DNA from: Candidatus Andeanibacterium colombiense
GTDB taxonomy: Bacteria; Pseudomonadota; Alphaproteobacteria; Sphingomonadales; Sphingomonadaceae
Length of the DNA stretch: 64,000 nt
Reading direction: 5' to 3'
NCBI GenBank assembly: GCA_029202985.1
Contig: CP119316.1
Coordinates: forward strand, 3,087,001 to 3,151,000
Shown: in pieces, positions 8,162-17,000 of the stretch
Layout of the letters: every line of letters begins with the position of its first letter
How positions within the stretch are numbered: position 1 is the stretch's first letter
The notes under the pieces: model-generated
What the model was told of the DNA's origin: nothing
Seen by the model: only the letters and a program-made list of their open reading frames with translations
Database searches by the model: none
Program-made: the position numbers and the translations under genes

Positions 8162-9115
8162 TCAGGCGTGCACGACCACCGAAGCGACACCCATCGGCAG
8201 GCCGTGCGAATAATAGTCGACCGTGATCGGTCCTGCTCCGGCACGCTGCGCGGCCGAGGCAGCGGCGATCCATTGGCGGATCTCACCCGCGCCGTTGCCG
8301 CCTGTGCGCAGCACCTCGGCGTCGGACCAGTCGTCGAACACGCTCATGTCGCCGGCGGCGAACAGGCGCAGGAATTCGTCGTCCCACTCCTCGCGGATCT
8401 CCCCGACGCCGGGGACGCGGTCGAGCAGCATGCCGTTCACGAACTGGAGGCCCTGGTGCATCTCCTCAAGCCACGTCTGGCGGGTGAGTTCGCCCTTGCT
8501 TCCGCCATGAAGGATATATTCCTTCGTGCGGGCATCGGGGGATTCGAGATATTGCGGGAAGATATCGCCGGTCTCGTGCGACAGCCCGCCCGAGCCGAGG
8601 AAGGCCACCCGCTTGCCGAGCGTGGCGGCGAACTCGCCGATCGCTTCACCCAACAGGCGGCAGCGCTTGAAGGTCGGGCGCGGGGCGGCGAGGGCGTTGA
8701 CAAACACCGGGATCACCGGCTTGGCATCGACCGCGCCGAGAAAATGGCCGGTTACCGCGCTGAAGCCGTGATCGACTTCCATCGCGAAGGAGGTCGCAAC
8801 ATCGATCCCCGCTTCGACCACATAGGTCGCGCAGGCGAGCGACAATTCGCTCGGCACGTCGAGCTTGCCGGGGAAACCGCCATCGTCGTTTATCGCTTCC
8901 GCCGCCTGCGCGATCGCGAAGGACGGCATCAGCCGCATATGCTGGCCGCTGTAATGGTCGGCGCCGAACACGAACACCAATTCGGGGTCGAAGGCGCGCA
9001 GCGCTTCGGCCTGCTGGGCATAGGCGTCCCAGAACGGCCGGTTCAACTCGCGGTCCTGCAGCATCATGAAGGGTGCGTGCGGGACGCAGCCGAGGAAGGC
9101 GGAGGGGTCAGCCAT
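8162..9115 (-). CDS. Type III extradiol dioxygenase (LigB superfamily, MhpB-like)
   Basis: 317 residues. Landmarks line up with E. coli MhpB (2,3-dihydroxyphenylpropionate 1,2-dioxygenase): PELVFVFGADHYSGQ, LSLACATYVVEAGIDVATSFAMEVDHGF with its catalytic His, PVIPVFVNALAAPRPTFKRCRLLGEAIG, and the VAFLGSGGLSHETGD motif with the second His. The enzyme opens a catechol ring next to the two hydroxyls using Fe(II) and O2. It lies in the middle of the operon, 15 bp after the NTF2-like gene. The substrate is probably a catechol with an acyl side chain, by analogy only. Confidence 0.9.
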   Translation of the reverse strand: MADPSAFLGCVPHAPFMMLQDRELNRPFWDAYAQQAEALRAFDPELVFVFGADHYSGQHMRLMPSFAIAQAAEAINDDGGFPGKLDVPSELSLACATYVVEAGIDVATSFAMEVDHGFSAVTGHFLGAVDAKPVIPVFVNALAAPRPTFKRCRLLGEAIGEFAATLGKRVAFLGSGGLSHETGDIFPQYLESPDARTKEYILHGGSKGELTRQTWLEEMHQGLQFVNGMLLDRVPGVGEIREEWDDEFLRLFAAGDMSVFDDWSDAEVLRTGGNGAGEIRQWIAAASAAQRAGAGPITVDYYSHGLPMGVASVVVHA

Positions 9116-9130
9116 GGTCAGGTTCCTGCT

Positions 9131-9580
9131 TCACCGCGCGAAGGACGCGGCATTGGGGCCGACGAACACCGTGCGGCCGCTACGATAGTGATAGAGCCAG
9201 CGTCCGTTGGACTGGCGCAGGCAGATGTCTTCGAAATCGGCGATGCCCGAGGGCGCGGCGGCTTCGAGCGGCAGAGTGCCGTTGGCGGCATAGACCAGCC
9301 CGGTCGAGCGGATGCGGACGCGGTCCGGACCTTCGGGCAGGGCGAGGAAATTGGTCGCGACGTGGCGGGTGGTGCGCTCTGTTTCGCGCATTCCCACGGC
9401 GCGGTCGGCGAAGAATTTCTCGATTGCCGGCAGGCCTTCGAGCTTGAGCGAGCCGAGATCGAAGGTCGCGTCCGCCGCGAACAGTTCGGCCAATGGTACC
9501 TCCTCAAGCAGGTCGGCCAGCGCCCAGTAGCGGTTGGCGAGCTGCTGCAGATCGACGAGGTCTTGCGCGGGTATGCTCAT
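9131..9580 (-). CDS. SnoaL/NTF2-like protein, companion of the Rieske oxygenase
   Basis: 149 residues from MSIPAQDLVDLQQLANRYWALAD. The fold (N-terminal helix, AADATFDLGSLKLEGLPAIEKFFADRA, then C-terminal strands ending WLYHYRSGRTVFVG) is that of SnoaL-like proteins. Ring-hydroxylating dioxygenase beta subunits share this fold. Its start overlaps the stop of the Rieske gene by four bases, so an accessory role for that oxygenase is reasonable, although VanA-type oxygenases usually work without a beta subunit. The longer upstream reading frame is rejected because it overlaps the Rieske gene by 139 bases. Confidence 0.75.
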   Translation of the reverse strand: MSIPAQDLVDLQQLANRYWALADLLEEVPLAELFAADATFDLGSLKLEGLPAIEKFFADRAVGMRETERTTRHVATNFLALPEGPDRVRIRSTGLVYAANGTLPLEAAAPSGIADFEDICLRQSNGRWLYHYRSGRTVFVGPNAASFAR

Positions 9581-10602
9581 GCCGGAACCTTCTCCGCCGC
9601 CTCGTCGGCGATCAGCCGGTCGAGCAGGATGCGCGCGCGTACTGCTGCGACATCGGTCTTGAGCAGGATCGGCTTGAGCGAGAACAGGTCGGTCGTACCC
9701 ATCATGTCCTGGCATGCGCGGATCATCGGCTCGTCTTCGTTCTCGAAAGCGTTGCGCGCCATCTGGGCGGTGATCGCGCTCAACTCTGCGTTGTCGAGCT
9801 GGATGTTGCGGCCCATCGCATAGAAATAATGGGTCCGCTCCTCGTTCTCGGGCACCAGCAGGTGCAGCGTCGGGAGGAACACGCCTTCATCGACCGGGCC
9901 GCCAACTTCGTTCATCCGGAAATCGAGCACCAGGTTCGTCGGCGGATAAAAGGTCATAAAGGCGCGCACGTCGGATTTGCGCTCCCCCCACAGCGGGGCG
10001 AGGCCGGGCGACGCGTTCACATCGTAGAAGCTGTAGTCCGAATGGATCGCGGTCCCTTCCTGGTGGAACCGGTGATGCATCGCGTCGCCCATATATTCTT
10101 CGGAGCTGAGCCCGCCCTTATGCAGGATCGCCGGATGGGTGAGGTCGAGCAGATTGTCGATCACCAACTGGTAATGCGCGGCAACGTTGAGATAGCCGAG
10201 CACGGTGGCGTAGCCGGGATCGACCACGAAGCTGCCGTCGATGATCGTAGCCGGATCGGCCTTGTCCGGATCTCCCATCCACACCCACACGATCCCGTCG
10301 CGCTCGACCACGGGATAGCTGCGCAGCTTCGCGTCTTTCGGAACGTCGCCGTGGGGATTGTGGACGCAGGCGCCGCCCTGGTCGAACACCAGCCCGTGAT
10401 AGGGGCAGGTGATCCGGTCATGCTCGATCGTGCCGAGATGCAGCGGCGCGAAGCGATGCGGACAGCGCCCTTCGAGGGCGACTGCATCGCCCGCTTCGTC
10501 GCGGAACACCATCACCTGTTCGCCGAGCATGCGCCGCCCGATCGGCGCCTCGCTCAGTTCGCCGCTCCAGCCCGCGCAATACCAGCCATTCCTCAGATAC
10601 AT
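9577..10602 (-). CDS. Rieske non-heme iron oxygenase, VanA-like
   Basis: 341 residues. The Rieske cluster ligands are C47-x-H49 (CPHRFAPLHLG) and C66-x2-H69 (CPYHGLVF). The catalytic iron site is N150/D153/H156/H161 in VIDNLLDLTHPAILH. The opening MYLRNGWYCAGWSGEL is typical of vanillate O-demethylase-like oxygenases, which hydroxylate a methyl or methoxy group or a ring carbon. No ferredoxin or reductase partner is encoded in the window, so electrons must come from elsewhere. It is second in the operon behind the TonB receptor (21-bp gap). Removal of a methoxy group to expose a catechol for the downstream MhpB-like dioxygenase would fit the order. Confidence 0.9.
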   Translation of the reverse strand: MYLRNGWYCAGWSGELSEAPIGRRMLGEQVMVFRDEAGDAVALEGRCPHRFAPLHLGTIEHDRITCPYHGLVFDQGGACVHNPHGDVPKDAKLRSYPVVERDGIVWVWMGDPDKADPATIIDGSFVVDPGYATVLGYLNVAAHYQLVIDNLLDLTHPAILHKGGLSSEEYMGDAMHHRFHQEGTAIHSDYSFYDVNASPGLAPLWGERKSDVRAFMTFYPPTNLVLDFRMNEVGGPVDEGVFLPTLHLLVPENEERTHYFYAMGRNIQLDNAELSAITAQMARNAFENEDEPMIRACQDMMGTTDLFSLKPILLKTDVAAVRARILLDRLIADEAAEKVPA

Positions 10603-10623
10603 GGTGCCTCTCCGCCCGGCGTC

Positions 10624-12906
10624 TTATTTGCCGAAGTTATACCGCAGGCGCACGCCGAAGGTCCGCGGCGGGGCGATGGTCGCATATGTCAGCGGCGGAG
10701 CAAATGCGTGGACGCCCGCGCCGGTATAGACCGCTTCCTTGCCGATGTTGCGAACGAACGCCGCGACCGACCAGCGCCGCTCGGGCGCGGTATAGGTCAG
10801 GTTCGCGTCGAAGGTGACGTAGCCGTCGACATGCTCGGGCGCGACGTAGTCGAAGCCGAGCCAGCGCTTCGAGGCGAACTGGCTGGTCGCGTCGAACACC
10901 ACCGTGGCGCCACCCGGCAGATCGAAGGTATGGGCATAGGTCGCCGCGCCAGTCCATTTCGGCGCGCGCGGCATCTGGAAGCCCGAGCAGTCGATCGTCG
11001 CCGCCTGCGTTCCGAAGGTCGATCCGGGGTAGGGCGCGCTGACGTCACAACCGGTCGAAAGCGGGTTGAACAGCGGGGTGCCGAAGATGCTGTAGGCGGT
11101 CTCGAACGCGAAATCCTTGTACTTCGCGTGGTTGTATTCGGCGAAGAAGCGCAACGTATCGTTATCGCTCAGCGCGGCCTGTAGCTCGACGTTGAAGCCC
11201 TTGATCTCGGCCCGCCCGGCATTGTCGGTGACGAGGTTGATGTTGCCAGCCGGATCGAACTTCACATGGGCGATCTGGCTATCCTTGAGCTTCCACCAGA
11301 AACCTTCGAAATTGAGGATCAGGCGGCCGTCGAGGAATTCGTTGCGGGAGCCGATCTCGAAGGCGGTGATCTTCTCGGGATCGTAGGTCGCATCGGGTTC
11401 GATCGTCTGGTTGAAGCCGCCGGCCTTGAAGCCGGTGCTCGCGGTCGCGAACAGCATGTTGTCGGGCGTCAGGTCGAATTCGGCGCCCGCCTTCCAGTTG
11501 AGCGAATCGAAGCTTTTCTTGCCGCCGAACGCGATCTGCAGCACCGGCAGGTCTTCCGGTGGAACCGGGAACGCCGGAACGTAGGTAAGGAGCTGTCCGG
11601 AAAGCTCGTTGCGCTCGTAAGTATAGCGCAGCCCGCCGATCAGCCGCAGCTTGTTGGTGACGCTGAAAGTCGCCTGGCCGAACGCCGCATAGCTGCGGAT
11701 TCTCGGGAGTGCGAGCGTGACGCTGTCCTGGAAGGTTCCCTGGTAGATCTGCTGTTCGGAATCCTGCTTCTCGTCGTAGAAATAGCCGCCGATCACCCAG
11801 TCGAGCCGTTCGCTCGAATTGCCGAGCCGCGTTTCGACGCTGACTTGCTTGGCGGTGTTTCCGGGGAAGGTATTGCGGAGACCGGCAGGGTAGTTGCGCT
11901 CGGCATATTCGGAATGCCGATAGGCGGGCAGCACGGTCAGGGTCGCAAAGCCGAGGTCGGCGTTGAATTCCGCCGACAGGTTCCAGAACTCGTTGTCGCG
12001 GAAGCTGTCATCGACCGTCGGCGGCAACAGGAAGCCGATCGGCGGCTGGGCCGCGAGCGCGGCATTGGCCTCGGGGCTGCTGGTCGAGGTCCACTTGTCG
12101 GTCCCCGCCGGCGTCGGCAGCATCACATAGCCCGGACCCTTGCCGTCTTCCTTCGCATAGTCGGCGTTGAGCAGCAGCGAAATCGCGGCGTTCGGTTCCC
12201 ACAGTACGCGCAGGCGGCCGGCGATGCGCTGGTCGTCATCGGTGCCGTCGGACAGATAGCCGTCGCGATCGACCGCCTGGAAGGCGAAGCGCGCCGCGAG
12301 CGTTTCGCCCAGCGGCAGGTTGATCGCGCCTTCGAGCTGCTTGTTGTCGTAATTGCCGTAAGTGGCGCCGATGTAGCCCTCGATGCCGTTCAGCGAAGGC
12401 CGGTTCGAGATCAGATTGATCGCGCCGCCCGAGGCGTTGCGGCCATAGAGCGTGCCCTGCGGCCCCTTGAGCACCTCGACCCGCGCAAGGTCGTAAAACT
12501 GGCTGTTCACCGCTTGCGGGCGACCGATGTAGATGCCGTCGATGTTGACCGCGACGGCCGGGTTGCTCAGCGCGCTCGCGGCGAAATCCCCGACGCCGCG
12601 GATGTAGATCTGCGGGGAGTTGCCGCCGCCGCCGATCTGAAGCCCGGGAACCAGCGTGTTGAGATCGCTCGCCTGGGTCAGGTTCGATTTCTCGAGCTGG
12701 TCGGCCGACAGGACCTGGAGTGAGAGCGAGGAATCCTGCAGCGACTGCTCTCGCCGTTCGGCGGTGACGATGATGTCCTGGATCGGGCTCGCGCCGTTTC
12801 CGGCCCCCTGATCCTGCGCGTAGGCCGGCGTATAGGACGCGATTGCACCGGACATGCCCGCGAACCCTAAAGCCGCGCGCGCGTAGCTCTTTGCCCAAGA
12901 TCCCAT
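10624..12906 (-). CDS. TonB-dependent outer-membrane receptor heading the Rieske/extradiol operon
   Basis: 760 residues: signal peptide ending at about AYAQ, then a TonB box and plug (IQDIIVTAERREQSLQDSSL, VLKGPQGTLYGRNASGGAINLI), then a 22-strand barrel ending RLRYNFGK. In sphingomonads this type often imports plant- or lignin-derived aromatics. It is the first gene of the six-gene leftward operon, so its substrate is probably the compound the downstream enzymes degrade. It faces the TetR gene across a 160-bp region with a 33-bp palindrome. Confidence 0.93.
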   Translation of the reverse strand: MGSWAKSYARAALGFAGMSGAIASYTPAYAQDQGAGNGASPIQDIIVTAERREQSLQDSSLSLQVLSADQLEKSNLTQASDLNTLVPGLQIGGGGNSPQIYIRGVGDFAASALSNPAVAVNIDGIYIGRPQAVNSQFYDLARVEVLKGPQGTLYGRNASGGAINLISNRPSLNGIEGYIGATYGNYDNKQLEGAINLPLGETLAARFAFQAVDRDGYLSDGTDDDQRIAGRLRVLWEPNAAISLLLNADYAKEDGKGPGYVMLPTPAGTDKWTSTSSPEANAALAAQPPIGFLLPPTVDDSFRDNEFWNLSAEFNADLGFATLTVLPAYRHSEYAERNYPAGLRNTFPGNTAKQVSVETRLGNSSERLDWVIGGYFYDEKQDSEQQIYQGTFQDSVTLALPRIRSYAAFGQATFSVTNKLRLIGGLRYTYERNELSGQLLTYVPAFPVPPEDLPVLQIAFGGKKSFDSLNWKAGAEFDLTPDNMLFATASTGFKAGGFNQTIEPDATYDPEKITAFEIGSRNEFLDGRLILNFEGFWWKLKDSQIAHVKFDPAGNINLVTDNAGRAEIKGFNVELQAALSDNDTLRFFAEYNHAKYKDFAFETAYSIFGTPLFNPLSTGCDVSAPYPGSTFGTQAATIDCSGFQMPRAPKWTGAATYAHTFDLPGGATVVFDATSQFASKRWLGFDYVAPEHVDGYVTFDANLTYTAPERRWSVAAFVRNIGKEAVYTGAGVHAFAPPLTYATIAPPRTFGVRLRYNFGK

Positions 12907-12947
12907 GAGCCGCTTCTCCCAATGTATGTTTTTTTATGGCACATTTA

Positions 12948-12980
12948 TATGACATCAAGTCAAAATGACCCAATGTCATA
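12948..12980. promoter_or_regulatory. 33-bp imperfect palindrome, probable TetR operator
   Basis: Two 15-base arms are arranged around an AAA centre: TATGACATCAAGTCA on the left and TGACCCAATGTCATA on the right, with 12 of 15 positions complementary. It lies in the AT-rich divergent region between the TonB/Rieske operon (start 12906) and the TetR gene (start 13067). This position lets one repressor control both directions. Binding is inferred, not shown. Confidence 0.65.
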
Positions 12981-13066
12981 TTTGAGATATTGAAGCAAAA
13001 CGGCTAAGTCAAGCGCCGGTCGCGGAAGGGCGCGCACCGACGTTCGGGAAGGAAGCCAAAAGGCCC

Positions 13067-13759
13067 ATGGCCAAGCTTAATGTTGATCTCGCGAGGCGAG
13101 CGGAAATCGCCGCCAAACGCCGTTCGAACACGCGCGCCCGGTTGCTAGACGCCGCGCGCAGCCTGTTCGGCCGCGAAGGCGGACGCGTCACGCGAGTTGA
13201 GGATATCTGCGAAGCCGCCGGGATCGCACGTGGTACTTTCTACAATTATTTTCCCAGCTTCGACACGCTTCAGGCAGCTCTCTTCGAAGAATTGAGCAAT
13301 CGCTTCGATCTGGCGGTTCATCTTGCATTCGAGCAGATGGAAGGCCCGGCTGAACGTACTTGCGCGGCAATCCGCTTCTATCTCACCCATGTGGTGGAAG
13401 ACCGCGAATGGGGTTGGGGCATGGTCAACACGGGCATGGGCATCGGCTTTTTTCCGGTGTCGGTATCCGAACGTGTCGCGGAAACCATCCAGGAAGGAAT
13501 CGATGCGGGCGATTTCACGATCTCCAATGCCATTGCCGGCCGTGATATCTTGCTTGGAGCAGGCCTCGCGGCGGCAACGACATTGCTCAACAGCAAGGCG
13601 GCTCCTGACCACATCGCAAGTGTAGCCTCCGGTGTGCTTCAGGCGCTCGGGCTTCCAGCCGTGCGTGCGCGGCAGCTGGCATCTGAAGTCATACCTGAAC
13701 TCCCTTATCGGGAAGGCCCGACGGATGACGCCCGGCAACCCGGCGTTGCCCCGCTTTAG
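13067..13759 (+). CDS. TetR/AcrR-family transcriptional regulator
   Basis: 230 residues. The N-terminal helix-turn-helix covers about residues 22-66 (TRARLLDAARSLFGREG, VEDICEAAGIARGTFYNYFPS), followed by a variable ligand-binding helical domain. Divergent orientation to the TonB/Rieske operon and the palindrome between them make it the likely repressor of that operon, responding to the imported aromatic or a metabolite of it. The start is ATG at 13067 in MAKLNVDLARR. The stop lies 13 bp from the convergent stop of the RND pump gene. Confidence 0.9.
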   Translation: MAKLNVDLARRAEIAAKRRSNTRARLLDAARSLFGREGGRVTRVEDICEAAGIARGTFYNYFPSFDTLQAALFEELSNRFDLAVHLAFEQMEGPAERTCAAIRFYLTHVVEDREWGWGMVNTGMGIGFFPVSVSERVAETIQEGIDAGDFTISNAIAGRDILLGAGLAAATTLLNSKAAPDHIASVASGVLQALGLPAVRARQLASEVIPELPYREGPTDDARQPGVAPL

Positions 13760-13772
13760 GCCGGCAAACGCG

Positions 13773-16700
13773 TTACTTTTCAACAATTGGCGCAGCGGCT
13801 TCATCAATCTGCTCCTTGCCGAGTATGATCTTGGCGATGGCGGGCAGCACCAGAAGGGTCAGGACGGTCGCCGCGATCAGCCCGCCGATCACGGTTGTCG
13901 CAAGCGGCTTTTGAACTTCCGCGCCCGTTCCGTGCGCCAGCGCCATCGGGACGAAACCGATCGCCGGTACGAATCCGGTCATTACCACTGCACGCATCTT
14001 CTCGATCATGCCGTCGCGGATTGCCTGGACCGGCGGGAGCCCTTTCTCGATCCGCTCGCGAATGGCAGTCATCACGACGAGCCCGTTGAGCACCGCGACG
14101 CCCGCGAGGCAGATGAAACCGACTGCGGACGAGACCGAGAAGGCGATCCCGGTGAACGCGAGCGTGAACACACCTCCGGCCAGCCCGAGCGGGACTGCGA
14201 GGAACACCGTCGACGCCCTGCGCCACGTCCCGAGCGCCATGAAGAGCAGCCCGAAGACGGCGAGGAAGCACAGCGGCACCACGATCGACAGGCGCTGCGA
14301 TGCCGCCTGCAGGTTCTGGAACTGTCCGCCCCACTCGAGATAATAGCCTGCCGGCAGCCTGATCTGCGCGACCTTTTCCTGGGCCTCGGCGACGAAGGAT
14401 CCGGCATCGCGGCCTTGGAGGTTCGCCTGGATCACCACCCGGCGCTTGCCGTTCTCGCGGGTAATCTGGTTGAGCCCTTCGGTGAAGCGGATCTGCGCGA
14501 CCTGACTCAGCGGAACCGAGCGGCGCAGCTCGCCTTCATGCTCGGGTAGCATCACCGGGAGGGTCAGCACTTCGTCCAGATTACGCCGGGCCGCGTCGGG
14601 CACTCGCACCGTGATCTCGAACCGCCGGTCGCCTTCGAACAGCAGGCCGGATTCTCGCCCGCCCATCGCCGCGGCGATCGTGTCGGCCACCTCATCGACC
14701 GTGAGCCCGTATCTCGCAATGGCGGCACGGTCGAAGCTGACGTCGAGCGTCGGGGCGCCGCCGGTCTGATCGGCCTTGACGCTCGCGGCGCCGGGGATCG
14801 CCTGCAGCACCCCGACGATCTGGTTCGCCGACTGGCTCATCTTGTCGAGATCGTCGCCATAGAGCTTGATCGCTACATCGCCACGCACGCCCGCGATCAA
14901 CTCGTTGAAGCGTAGCTGGATCGGCTGGCTGGCCTCGTAGGACTGGCCGATCTGCGAAGCGCCAGCCTGCTCGACGCGTTCGAGAACATCCTCCTTCGTC
15001 TCGACGCCGTTTGGCCACTGATCCTGCGGCTTGAGGATCACGAAGCCGTCGGAGATGTTCGGCGGCATCGGATCGGTCGCGATTTCGGCGGTGCCGGTCT
15101 TGGAGAACATCAGCTCCACCTCGGGCAGCTTTGTCACCGCGCGTTCGACCGCGCGCTGCATTGTGAGCGACTGTTCGAGGCTCACCGACGGCACTCTGGT
15201 AGAAGCCATCGCGACGTTTTTCTCATCGAGCTGCGGGATGAATTCCGAGCCGAGCAGGGTGAATGCCGGAATCGCCGCCAGGAAGAAAGCCACGCCGGCG
15301 CCGATGAAACGCCATGGCCGCTGGAGTGAACGCTCGAGCAGCGGGACGTAGCGTTCCTTGGCCTTGCGGATCAGCCAGACGTCTTCTTCCGATACTTTGC
15401 CGCGGATCAACAGGGCTACCAGCGCCGGTACAAGGGTGATCGCCAGCAGGAACGCTGCAACCAGCGCCAGCATGATCGTGATCGCCATCGGGCCGAAGGT
15501 TTTGCCTTCGACTCCGGTGAACATCAGCAGCGGTGCGAAAGCGAGCAAGATGATCGCCTGTCCGAATACGGTAGGTCGGATCATCTCCTGGCTCGCCCGG
15601 ATAGTCTCCTGGAGCCGCTCGCGCAGGTCGAGCAGGCGCCCTTCATGCTCCTGCCGATGCGCCAGCCGGGCGAGGCAGTTCTCGATGATGATTACTGCCC
15701 CATCAACGATCAACCCGAAGTCGAGCGCGCCCAGGCTCATCAGGTTTCCGGGCACGCCGAAGGCATTCATGCCCATCGCCATCATCAGGAAGGAGAATGG
15801 GATCACCAGCACCGCGATGAGCGCCGCACGCCAATTGCCGAGCAGCACGAACAGTGCAGCGGCGACCAGCAGCGCGCCCTCCGCGAGGTTGCGTTCGACG
15901 GTGGCGACGGTGGCATTGACCAGCTTCGCACGGTCAAGCACGACCCTGACCTTCACACCCGGCGGCAGGGTCTTGGCGACCTGCTCCAGCTTTTCGCCCA
16001 CCCTCTGAGCCACGGTGCGGCTGTTTTGGCCGATCAGCATCAAGGCGGTGCCGACCACGGCCTCTTGGCCGTTCATGCTCGCGGCGCCAGTCCTGAGGTC
16101 GCCGCCGACCTGCACATCGGCGAGCTGTTGGACCGTCACCGGAACGCCGCCACGCGTTCCGACCACCGCAGTGCGGATTTCGTCGAGCGAGCGAATGCGG
16201 GCGTCGGCGCGGACGAGATAGGCCTCGCCCGAACGGTCAAAATAGTTTGCCCCTGCGGCAAGGTTCGCCTGCTCGAGCGCCTCGCCGAGTTCGCTGTAGG
16301 AGATGCCGAAAGCGGCGAGTTTAACAGGGTCCGGTTCGACCACGAAAGTCTTCTCGTAGCCGCCGATCGAATCGACCCCGGCGACGCCAGGCACACCCTT
16401 TAGCTGCGGTGCGATAATCCAGTCCTGCACCGTGCGCAGGTAGCCGGCCTTGGCGATCTCGTCGGTGAGCAATTCGCCTTCGGGGGTGAGGTAACCCCCG
16501 CCGGGCTGCCAGCCCGGTTGCCCGGCGGTGCGTTTCGCCCCGTTTCCATCGGGGTGGGCATAGCCTACCGTGTACATGACGACTTCGCCCAAGCCGGTCG
16601 TAACCGGGCCGATCTGCGGCTGGATGCCCTCGGGCAGACTGTCGCTCGCCTGGGAAAGGCGTTCACCAACTTGCTGGCGAGCGAAATAGAGGTCGGTCGA

Positions 16701-16997
16701 GTCCGCGAAGATCGCGGTGACCTGGCTGAAGCCATTGCGCGAAAGCGAACGGGTGCTTTCAAGACCAGGAATGCCCGCGAGCGCGGTTTCGACCGGATAG
16801 GTGACCAGTTTCTCCATCTCGACCGGTGAGAGAGCGGGATCGATGGTGTTGATCTGCACCTGGTTGTTGGTGATGTCGGGCACTGCATCGATCGGCAGCT
16901 TGGTAAGCTGCCACAGACCGATGCCGGCGATTGCGAGGAACAGCGCCAATACCGCCCAGCGCATGCGGACGGAGAACGCCATGAGACTTGCGATCAT
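13773..16997 (-). CDS. czcA: Heavy-metal efflux RND pump, CzcA/CusA type
   Basis: 1074 residues, a full-length heavy-metal-efflux RND transporter of the inner membrane. The N-terminus MIASLMAFSVRMRWAVLALFLAI is the first transmembrane helix, followed by the periplasmic porter domain. The motif DFGLIVDGAVIIIEN in TM4 carries the two Asp and one Glu used for proton relay in the CzcA group, which favours divalent cations (Co, Zn, Cd) over the Cu/Ag CusA type. This is the usual inference from that motif. It is the last gene of the operon, starting 3 bp after the adaptor stop. Confidence 0.93.
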   Translation of the reverse strand: MIASLMAFSVRMRWAVLALFLAIAGIGLWQLTKLPIDAVPDITNNQVQINTIDPALSPVEMEKLVTYPVETALAGIPGLESTRSLSRNGFSQVTAIFADSTDLYFARQQVGERLSQASDSLPEGIQPQIGPVTTGLGEVVMYTVGYAHPDGNGAKRTAGQPGWQPGGGYLTPEGELLTDEIAKAGYLRTVQDWIIAPQLKGVPGVAGVDSIGGYEKTFVVEPDPVKLAAFGISYSELGEALEQANLAAGANYFDRSGEAYLVRADARIRSLDEIRTAVVGTRGGVPVTVQQLADVQVGGDLRTGAASMNGQEAVVGTALMLIGQNSRTVAQRVGEKLEQVAKTLPPGVKVRVVLDRAKLVNATVATVERNLAEGALLVAAALFVLLGNWRAALIAVLVIPFSFLMMAMGMNAFGVPGNLMSLGALDFGLIVDGAVIIIENCLARLAHRQEHEGRLLDLRERLQETIRASQEMIRPTVFGQAIILLAFAPLLMFTGVEGKTFGPMAITIMLALVAAFLLAITLVPALVALLIRGKVSEEDVWLIRKAKERYVPLLERSLQRPWRFIGAGVAFFLAAIPAFTLLGSEFIPQLDEKNVAMASTRVPSVSLEQSLTMQRAVERAVTKLPEVELMFSKTGTAEIATDPMPPNISDGFVILKPQDQWPNGVETKEDVLERVEQAGASQIGQSYEASQPIQLRFNELIAGVRGDVAIKLYGDDLDKMSQSANQIVGVLQAIPGAASVKADQTGGAPTLDVSFDRAAIARYGLTVDEVADTIAAAMGGRESGLLFEGDRRFEITVRVPDAARRNLDEVLTLPVMLPEHEGELRRSVPLSQVAQIRFTEGLNQITRENGKRRVVIQANLQGRDAGSFVAEAQEKVAQIRLPAGYYLEWGGQFQNLQAASQRLSIVVPLCFLAVFGLLFMALGTWRRASTVFLAVPLGLAGGVFTLAFTGIAFSVSSAVGFICLAGVAVLNGLVVMTAIRERIEKGLPPVQAIRDGMIEKMRAVVMTGFVPAIGFVPMALAHGTGAEVQKPLATTVIGGLIAATVLTLLVLPAIAKIILGKEQIDEAAAPIVEK

Positions 16998-17000
16998 GGC

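Noticed and set aside
11266..12723. 485-codon open frame antisense to the TonB receptor
   Set aside because: Opposite a well-supported receptor gene. Composition is Arg/Ala/Asp-rich shadow sequence with no recognisable fold.
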